This document shows positions 56,346-64,000 of a stretch of DNA of 64,000 nt, piece after piece. The DNA comes from Adiantum capillus-veneris (taxonomy: Eukaryota; Streptophyta; Polypodiopsida; Polypodiales; Pteridaceae), in the NCBI GenBank assembly GCA_014529385.2, contig CM043965.1, positions 16,428,912 through 16,492,911 on the forward strand, given 5' to 3'. The notes beneath the pieces were generated by a model. It was not told where the DNA came from. It searched no databases and saw nothing but the letters and a program-made list of their open reading frames with translations. Both the position numbers and the translations under genes were made by a program. Within the stretch, counting starts at the first letter, position 1. Each line of letters starts with the position of its first letter.

Positions 56346-57210
56346 ATGGAAGAGAAAGGAATCATAAAATTTAATGGGGAGGGTTTCCATACCTGGAAAA
56401 CTAAGCTAAGGGGATACTTAATAAAAAAGCATTATGGGCCATAGTAAAAACATCTCTCAGTGATCACGAAGGCACACAAACTAGGGCTTCTACTACACTC
56501 AATCAAGAAAAAGATGAACATGCACTTGGCATTATAATTATTGCACTCCATGAACATTTTATAGATGAGTGTACACATGCACAGGCCTGGTGAGTTCTAG
56601 AAGAGAATTTTGGAGCTAAAGCGAAATGAAGTAAAGCTAGCTTGAAACGACAACTTTACAAACTCACTATGCTCGAGGGGGAAGACATAGCCAGTTTGTT
56701 CAATAGGCTTAAAAGCATGACTACACAATTGACCTACATCCAATGCGAAGTAGAAGAAGACGACAAAGTTGCAGTCCTCCTTATTGCACTTCCTTCCAAC
56801 TACGACCATATTGTCACTATTCTTGAAGAAAAGGAGCCAACTCCAGCACTTCAAGATGTGGTAAGCTCACTTTAGGCAAAAGAAAGGAAGCAGAAAAATC
56901 CAGCTACAGCGACAAATGGGGCTTTTATAGCAAGAGAAGGTGAATCATCCATAGATTTCATATCATCTTCCAACATCCGAAAATGCTATGACTGTGGTAA
57001 AATGGGTCATATAGCTAAACATTGCTATATTAATAAATTTTGTAGCACTTGTGGAAAGAAGGGGCATCCTACTTCTAGATGCTATTCAAAAGTTCAAGAT
57101 AGCAGTGGCAACAGTAACAACAAAGGCAAGAAAGCAGTGAGAGGAGTAGCACATATAGTGTAAGAAGAAGAAACTGAGGATGAAGGGGAAGTTTCTTTTG
57201 TTACGTATGT
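56346..57210 (+). pseudogene. Copia-3 gag
   Basis: ATG at 56346 opens a copia-type gag start (FNGEGFHTWKTKLRGYL). After about 30 codons a frameshift leads to a second frame with an LHEHFIDECTHAQA-like segment and stops near 56590 and 56627. Open frame 56642-56875 encodes the gag core helix LKRQLYKLTMLEGEDIASLF and the ALPSNYDHIV motif. Then come two zinc knuckles, CYDCGKMGHIAKHC and CSTCGKKGHPTSRC (about 56985-57090), and an acidic tail that ends near 57210. There is no protease afterwards. Gag of such elements would package RNA and rely on enzymes of related copies. Confidence 0.82.
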
Positions 57211-57315
57211 ACTTTGAAGATCCGTTTCTATTCTCTCTAGTTCAAGGGGAGGTATTTTCATCCTGTGTGGATAGTTGGGTCTCTTCATTATGTATTACAT
57301 GCCCAAGGGGAGGGT

Positions 57316-57538
57316 TGAGAGGTGGGCATGGAAACTCCCTCAACACCTAGTTTAAGTTTTGATGTGACACATATTTCATATATGTGTGTAGCCATTTGAA
57401 AAGGCACCTGGAGATATGAGCTACCGGATACTGGCTGTGAGACCTTTTGTACATAAACACTTCCTTTTGTATATGAATCATAATATATGCTGTAAATATA
57501 TTGTATGTACAATATGGTCTATTGAGTGTAAGTCTCTC

Positions 57539-57587
<49 letters not shown>

Positions 57588-57662
57588 GTGTATAGCCATG
57601 GTTTATCCAAGCTTCAAACCACCTTGAGCTCATTGTATCAATTCACCCACCCAAGCCTTACA
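57316..57662 (+). repeat. Copia-3 3' LTR
   Basis: 347 bp, longer than the 5' LTR mainly through a (CT)n run at 57545-57584. Confidence 0.87.
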
Positions 57663-58613
57663 AGTACACGATGAGGTGTATATATTAGAGCCTTTTTCAT
57701 AAGAGATGTTTGAACCATATGGATGGTAGCAGATACTGGCCACCCTTGATGTGTGTGTGAATGAGGTTAGGTTAATGAAATTCCGTGATGAGGAAGGATA
57801 TGATATAATTCCATTCCAAATGATGAGCATCATCTTGAATCCAAAATCAGGATCAAAAGAACCTGACATGGAGGGAGTTACAGATTGTAGATGCATAGTG
57901 GATGAGATCTCCATAAGAGACCTTAGTGAAAGTGATGAGGAAGCATTCCAAGACTCCAGGGACAGACCTTTAGAGGACGACATGGACAACAAGTGCTCTA
58001 GTAGCTCCGATAAGGACATCGAAGTAAGGGATTGACAAGCGGTTTTTTACGATTTTCCCAACCAAAAACCACAAAGACAATGGAGATACCTGAAAATACG
58101 CATGAACAAACAATATCAAAGAAAAGAAAAATTTATACCTCTCTTAAAAAACAAAATGCAGTATTTGAAGCTGGTTGAAGCAACTGATTGCCTTAAAGAC
58201 GAGATATCAAAGAGGTTCTTGAAACCCATCTCAACAGAAAAAGGAAATCCGAAAAAGAAAAGCAAACCAAAATCATAGACCAAAACATATCTCTGAAAAA
58301 TCAACGAAATTATAAAAAATAGAGCACAAAAAAAGATACAATGAATTGAACAAACTTTGAAAGAAGTTTGGATAACGGAGTTGGAGACTGAGGATGAATC
58401 CGACAGTGACAGGTTTGACGCACCTTCCCACTACAAAAGGTACACTATCCAAGACAAAGAATTGTAGTTCAAAAGCCAAAACGAGACCCAAAGGAACCTG
58501 GAACATCATACGATAGGCCCAAAAAAGACAAGTGTATAGACCTAGCAGAACCAAGAGAGGAACCTAAGCCGGCATACATCACCACGGACCTTACGAGAGA
58601 AGAAGAGCAGCTA
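57663..58613 (+). pseudogene. Gypsy-4 PR-RT linker
   Basis: Resumes Gypsy-4 after Copia-3. An open frame at 57751-58035 encodes an acidic, serine-rich linker (CRCIVDEISIRDLSESDEE) with no catalytic motif. Further short coding stretches rich in K, E and P lead to the RT at 58614. The linker is presumably part of the polyprotein between protease and RT. Confidence 0.55.
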
Positions 58614-60008
58614 TTGATAGCAACACTCCGACAATATATAGAGGTTTTTGCATGGTCGTACAAGGATCTAAAAAGAATAGATCCAAAAATTTATCAACAC
58701 ACGATACCCCTTAAGAGTGATGCCAAACCGCGCAAACAACATCCTTATACATACAATGAGACATTTTTCAAAAAAAGTAAGGAGGAGATAAACAAACTCA
58801 AGGATGCTGAGTTTATCTATGAGATTGAACACACCGATTGGTTGTCTTCTATTGGGGTAGTGCCCAAAAGAATGGAAAGTTATGGGTCTTTGTGAACCTC
58901 AAACAGGTAAATGTTGCTACCATCAGAGACAACTATTCCCTACCGATAATAGATCATGTGATCGAGAGAGTTGCAGGGAAAGAAGCTAATATTTTCTTAG
59001 ACGAGTTCTCAGGCTACAATCAATTGATCATAAAACTAGAAGATCAACATAAGACAGGGTGATGCCTTTTGGTTTGACCAATGCACCTGCCACCTTTCAG
59101 AGACTAATGAGTCATGCATTCAAGGAGTATCTCACGCAGTTTCTGGAAATGTACATGGATGATCTATGCGTGCATTCTCAATTGAGGAGTGAGCACATAA
59201 CACACTTGGAGAAATTCTTTGAGAAGTACACATATTATCGTATTTGCTTAAACCTTGAAAAATGTGTCTTCATGGTAAGGGAAGGTAAAATCTTGGGACA
59301 CATTGTGTCCAAAAATGGGATTTCCACTGATCAAGATAAGATATAGGTGATTGCTACACTTCCAAGACCAAACAAAGTAAAAAAATTACAGGAATTTATG
59401 GGCCATTGTAATTTGTGGGTATTATAGGCGCTTCATATACATGTATGTTGTAATAGCTAAGCCTTTGTATGCTCTTATTTCCAAGTTTGAGTGGACAGAA
59501 GAATGTGAGAAAGCTTTTTACAAATTGAAGCAAAGATTAATTTTTGCTCTAATTTTGCAAGCCCCTGATTGGCAAGATCTTCCATGTCCATGTGGATACA
59601 TCAGCCTATGCCATATGATACATATTAGCTCAACTTGGAGAGAAAAAAATGGGTTTTCCCATTTGTTACTCTAGTGGGCAGCTAAATAGTGCAAGCAAGA
59701 ATTATACCACTATGGAAAGAGAAGGCCTAGGAATGATATATGCCATTAAAAATCTTAGACAGTACCTTCTCGCGAACAAGTTTGTTTTCTTCGTAGACCA
59801 CCAAGCACTGTTGTACCTAATAAACAAACCTTACAATATGGGAAGGATTGTTTGCTGGTTTATAATATTGCTTGAGTTTGATTTCACCGTGGTCATCAAG
59901 AAAGGAATAACACACAAAAGAGTAGACCATCTTTCAAGATTGCTCCATGGAGAAGCACCCGAAGGTATTGATGTTGACCTTTCCAAATTCTTATCTGTTC
60001 AACATTGA
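58614..60008 (+). pseudogene. Gypsy-4 reverse transcriptase and RNase H
   Basis: 58614-58895 starts RT with an EVFAWSYKDLKRIDP block typical of the plant Tat/Athila branch. 58838-59062 has a VNLKQVNVATIRDNYSLP block and a FLDEFSGYNQ block. 59059-59346 has MPFGLTNAPATFQRLM and the catalytic YMDDLCVHS. RNase H follows in 59441-60008 with a decayed start, then NYTTMEREGLGMIYA, FVDHQALLYLINKP and HKRVDHLSR. Frames change at least four times and there is a TAG at about 59344. The FVDHQALLYLINKP block and the tRNA-Asp primer site both point to the Tat/Athila group rather than chromoviruses. Confidence 0.88.
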
Positions 60009-60329
60009 AATGGTTCCAAGGTGGAGTGAAGGGGTCATTCCTCTACTCACCATATGATCATTACAGGTAGAAAGACAACCATCAATCATTAATTAGACCA
60101 AAAGTCTCCAGCTTTCAATTGGACGGCTATACAAGAAAGGTAATGATGAGATCTTGAGCTCATGTACAGCACACTGGGTTTCATAATGGGAAAACAAAAA
60201 TGTTCCAAAGACTAATGAGACTTGGTGGCTACTAGCTAAACATAGAAAAAAGTGTCCATGATTACATAAAATCATGTGAGTCCTATAAAAGACAACAACC
60301 AGTGGAACACGCCACGCTCTTTACAGTAA

Positions 60330-61654
60330 TTGGAGCACCCAAATGGAGTACTTATATTATACGCCAAGACCTTCTCGGAGGGATTCAGTAAGGCACAAGT
60401 AAGAACTATCAAGGAGGAAGCAAATCACTATGTGTTGATTTTGAACCAACTGTACCGGTGGAGGAAAGACAACCAATTCAGATTGTGTGCTACTGAGACC
60501 GAATATTTCTCCATCTTAGAACAAGCACGCATAGGCTAGCCTGGTGGACATTTTTTTGCTGACAAAACAACAAAGATGATACTTATTGCAGGAATATGGT
60601 GGCCAACCTTGTTCACAGACGTGAAGACATATGTAAAATGGTGTGATGAACGCCAACGCACTAAAGCACCTCTACAGAGAGATGAAATGCCCTTACGCCC
60701 AATAATAGGAGTTCGAGTCTTTGCCAAGTGGGGCATAGATTTTGTAGGCCCCATCATACCTCCTGCATACCGCTCACACGCTTAATATATTATAGTAGCA
60801 ACAGATTATTTGAACAAATGGATGGAAGCAAAGACAATACAAAAAAATGATGCCCAAACTATGACATATTTCCTATTTGAAAACCTCTGTACCAGATACG
60901 GCCTACCCATTGAGATTGTGAGCGATTGGGGAACTTACTTTGTGAACACCATCATTGAAAGTGTACTTGATGAATTCATGGTGGTTCATTATAAATCAGT
61001 CCCCTACCACCCCCAAGCTAATGGGCAAGCAGAGAGTACCAATAAAATCTTATGCACAATGCTAATCAAAATAGTGAGCGACTCGAGAACTGATCGGGAC
61101 CTAAAGCTACACTCAGCGTTATGGGCTTATAAGGTAGCATTTAAAAATTTCATTGGAACCTCTCCATTTAACCTTGTGTTTGGATTAAGTGCTATTCTAC
61201 CCATGGAGTTCTTGATTCCCACACGTTGAGTTGTAACACAGCTAGGTTGGACAGACACAAACTCTCTGAAAAACTAGACATCTTGGAACAACTAGACAAA
61301 ACTAGATTAAAGGCAATAGCAAGGATATATGCCCAAAAACAACAAATGAAGGCTTTCCATGATGACCAACATATAGTAATCAAGGAGTTTTAGAAAGGGG
61401 ATTATGTATTTGTATATACCCTAAAGCAACACTCCAAAAAAATAAAAAAGTTACGGATGGGGCCTTTTGTGATCCACAACATTTCGCAAAGTGGCGCCAT
61501 TAAACTTGCAACATTGGAAGGTGAGGAGATGCTTAATTGGATAAGTGGATGGAGGTTTAAAGTATCTTCTCCCATTGACACAAGAAGAGCTAGAAACAAT
61601 TCATGTGGCAACAGAGCGGAAGAATCGAGCCCATGCTATTCAAGCACATGCTAA
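60330..61654 (+). pseudogene. Gypsy-4 integrase
   Basis: 60330-60539 and 60576-60785 cover the finger region (GGHFFADKTT, then W-WPTLFTDVKTYVKWCDERQR) and the start of the core with WGIDFVGPI. 60810-61229 carries the second and third acidic motifs, EIVSDWGTYF and PQANGQAESTNK, and the NLVFGLSAILPME block. 61457-61654 has the C-terminal GPFVIHNISQSGAIKL block, the usual end of integrase in this branch. No chromodomain is present. Stops at about 60537, 60784 and 61228 and one frame change break the reading. Confidence 0.88.
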
Positions 61655-61784
61655 GGAGGAAGCTAAACTCAGAATATTAAAGCGGAAGGAACAAGCCAGC
61701 CATAGGGAAAATTGGTAGCAATGCAAAGGCCTCAATCCTCCTCCAATAGAATCAATTCAGGCGGAACCTACATGGATTGGTGGT

Positions 61785-62940
61785 ATGGATGTTCAAATTA
61801 TCCTTCAACTTCCTGATGGTTCCACTAAACAAGCACTAATAGACACCGAAGCACGAGCCAATGTTATCAAATACTCCACGTTCTTGAAAATGGCCAAGGA
61901 ACCTCTAGCACCAAACCAAATCAGCTCAAGGCAGCAATCAAGGGACAATGTTGTGCGTGGGTCAAGCCAATTTATCAATCAATGTCGATGGTCAAATCTT
62001 CCCTCACCAATTTAATGTAATGGAAGATATGGATCTTAGTAGTGAAGCAGTGATTCTTGGAGTACCTTGGATGCACACATACAAGGCAACACCAAATTGG
62101 CAAGATGACACATTACAACTCTACAACACATCCTTCACTACTCCATTGATGCAAACAAGTCACTTTTGGGAAATTTATCAATCAATGTCGATGGTCAAAT
62201 CTTCCCTCACCAATTTCATGTAATGGAAGATATGGATCTTAGTAGTGAAGCAGTGATTCTTGGAGTACCTTGGATGCACACATACAAGGCAACACCAAAT
62301 TGGCAAGATGACACATTACAACTCTACGACACATCCTTCACTACTCCATTGATGCAAACAAGTCACTTTTGGGAAATTTAGGAAAACCTAAACCTACACC
62401 TTCGCGTTCAACCAAGGTAGTCAAAAAGGTTTGGGTCAAGAAGACCGTGATGCTGTCAAATCCTAAACATTTATGGACTCCCAAATTTTTTTTCCCCACT
62501 TTCAAACACAACTAATTGGATCACTTCTTCAAACACAAAGCTTGCTCATTCCAAAGAACGCAAGGCCTCCAATGCCCAATCAATCACTTCTCCTTAGATA
62601 TCAAAGCCAATCTGACAAAACAAAAAGCTACCAACAACAAAAACATGGCAATGGAGACCAAAACAACATCAGCAACAACATCAATCACAATCTCCATGCA
62701 ACCAATCAAAGCAGCTCAAATGGATTCCAAAACAAATCAAACCAACTAAACAAGATATCATGTCAAGGTTACCAACCTCTACCTTCAAAGAACGAGCACA
62801 TCTTATCAAAATTCTTGTATTCATGCCCAGTAGCTTCAAAGAAACCTCACTAACAAAAGCCCTTGAACAAATATTCCAGGACTTCAATTTGCATGATAGG
62901 GCCACATTACACGGCCTTGCATAGACACATAGTTCGCGCC
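61785..62940 (+). pseudogene. Gypsy-4 extra 3' ORF with a retropepsin-like domain
   Basis: Downstream of integrase, 61785-62015 encodes QALIDTEARANVIKYSTFL, the shape of a retropepsin active site (D-T-G expected, Glu here), and about 70 codons later, in another frame, AVILGVPWMHTY, the matching retropepsin C-terminal block. A 203-bp tandem duplication repeats that second part. Beyond it come a Lys/Gln/Asn-rich stretch and a short frame ending near 62925, just before a purine-rich tract at 62976-62992. It is separate from the protease at 54190-54450, so the element shows two such domains. It could be an additional ORF of this lineage or a piece of another element. Confidence 0.6.
61969..62374 (+). 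repeat. 203-bp tandem duplication
   Basis: Copies at 61969-62171 and 62172-62374 differ at only a few positions by eye (for example near 62014/62217 and 62123/62326). 203 is not a multiple of three, so the duplication shifts the frame. Confidence 0.93.
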
Positions 62941-62975
62941 CATGAACCACGTCATATTTTCGTCAGGGACGACTC

Positions 62976-62992
62976 AAAATGGAAAGGGGGGA
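62976..62992 (+). other. Gypsy-4 polypurine tract candidate
   Basis: AATGGAAAGGGGGGAG followed by TAACACG. It is in the right place for plus-strand priming, but the expected TG of the 3' LTR is not seen (AGTAACAC instead of TGTAACAC). Confidence 0.55.
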
Positions 62993-63863
62993 GTAACACG
63001 AACTAACAACAAGATAATCATAACTTTGTATATAATGTTTTTTTGATAATTGTTTGCCTTTTCATGAGCTCTTTTGGGCATATTACCAAGCCATATTGCA
63101 AAATTCATGAGAAGTAAGATGCTACACTGAGATGATGTATATATGAGCGAGCATACTAATTTTGGCAATTTTTTTGCCAAATAATAAAAATTATTGGTAG
63201 TTTCCTTTTATTTTCAAGCTAAAAAAGGCAAAAAAGCAAAAAAAAAAAGTTAAGCTAGGACAACCAAAATTGAGTTTTGAAAGTAAACGCCGAATCTACA
63301 AAGCAAGGGCTTCAGACATGGAAAATGTGGAAAGGTTTGGCACCTGTCAAATTTTGGGCCAACATGTGAGGGATAAAAACTGTAGATTAAAAGCCATTTG
63401 GCAACCGAATGTCCACAAGATGAACCATTCAAACTGTAGGTGGTTTGACAAAAGAATATGAGCAATCAAGGTAAGTATACATAAAGGCTTCTGGGTAGGT
63501 CAGGAACATATAGTCAGAATGGGACATATCAAGCTCATTTTCATTTCAGAGAGGGAGAGAGAGAGCGAGGAAACCTAGAGTTCTCTGTCACATTTTCGCC
63601 TGCTGTGGCCACCACAGGAGTTCTTACTGCACCAGATTTGTCAGGTATAATCATTAACCCTGCAAGAACAATTGTGCATACGCTACTCTGCACCAAAAAC
63701 ATCAAATCAACAGAACAAATCAAATAAAAGACGAGAAATCTACAAATTGTCAGGACCCATTTGGGGCAGCTACACATGTCAAAACCACAAACCTTTTCAC
63801 AAGTAGACTCGTGACACTTGGAAGAATCTGCCCAACTAATCACAATGGAAAAAGGATGAGGAA
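62993..63863. other. Right-edge region, no confirmed gene
   Basis: If the tract above is genuine, this would be the Gypsy-4 3' LTR, but I could not align it to 43301-44128. On the minus strand, 63580-63690 has an exon-like open stretch with an AG acceptor (T-rich, GGTGCAG, at about 63691), encoding IIPDKSGAVRTPVVATAGEN. I do not recognise it. Confidence 0.35.
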
Positions 63864-64000
63864 CATGGATCGTGATTCATGTTCCCAAAACCCTAATCTC
63901 AGAGAAAATTGGGTAGTACACTCCCCATAAACCCAGAAACACACTGTGCTACCTCGATTTGCAAACCATGCTCCAAATGGATCACAATCCATGTACCCTA
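63864..64000 (+). repeat. Leader-like palindrome motifs at the right edge
   Basis: CATGGATCGTGATTCATG (63864-63881) and AATGGATCACAATCCATG (63976-63993) are variants of the Gypsy-4 leader palindrome, and the surrounding GAGGAACATGGATCGTGA phrase matches 44370-44387. This suggests a second copy of the family leader running off the window. Confidence 0.55.

Overview
The window is nuclear DNA of a land plant with a repeat-rich genome. Evidence: LTR retrotransposons of the Ty1/copia and Ty3/gypsy superfamilies with plant-type primer sites (TGGTATCAGAGC for initiator tRNA-Met; one 18-nt site matching plant tRNA-Asp), chromovirus and Tat/Athila-like polymerases, long GA/CA/TG microsatellites, and one exon that looks like a plant-specific DUF1068 gene. 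I cannot place the species further; a fern or another large-genome plant would fit. There are no bacterial-type genes, no rRNA or tRNA genes, and no CRISPR.

Layout. (1) 1-19.0 kb is a nest. A + strand gypsy element (Gypsy-5a, with a second copy 5b to its right) was entered by a minus-strand copia element (Copia-1 outer, 4090-14993). That element was entered by a younger copy of its own family (Copia-1 inner, 7531-13103) and, in its 3' LTR, by a minus-strand gypsy element (Gypsy-1, about 780-4089). (2) 19.0-23.65 kb is the only non-retrotransposon island. It holds exon 1 of the DUF1068-like gene on the minus strand (20893-21103), microsatellites, a 130-bp-class tandem repeat and a possible Helitron end. 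(3) 23.65-42.3 kb is a three-level nest: a minus-strand Copia-2 copy (2b) split by the chromovirus Gypsy-2 (25236-40849), whose 3' LTR is split by the very young chromovirus Gypsy-3 (31920-39707), followed by a fragment of another Copia-2 copy (2c). (4) 42.3-63 kb is a decayed Tat/Athila-like element (Gypsy-4, + strand, tRNA-Asp primer site). It is split by a full-length Copia-2 copy (2a, 45041-52292) and by a small gag-only copia-like element (Copia-3, 54675-57662). The right edge repeats leader motifs of the Gypsy-4 family.

Target-site duplications close five insertions: ATGTC/ATATC for Copia-1 inner, TGGAG for Gypsy-2, CAAGG for Gypsy-3, ATCCT for Copia-2a and AATAC/AGTAC for Copia-3. LTR divergence counted by eye follows the nesting order (Gypsy-3 about 0.6%, Gypsy-2 about 1.8%). 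Almost every polyprotein is broken. The exception is the Gypsy-3 gag-pol, which is open for 1479 codons and has a single stop near its start. The most unusual structures are the seven-unit motif array over the Gypsy-3 pol stop codon, the 611-bp duplication with 1.5 kb of filler inside Copia-2a, the retropepsin-like 3' ORF of Gypsy-4, the gag-only Copia-3, and the regularly spaced telo-box array in the Gypsy-1 LTR. Element names are local labels, not database names.
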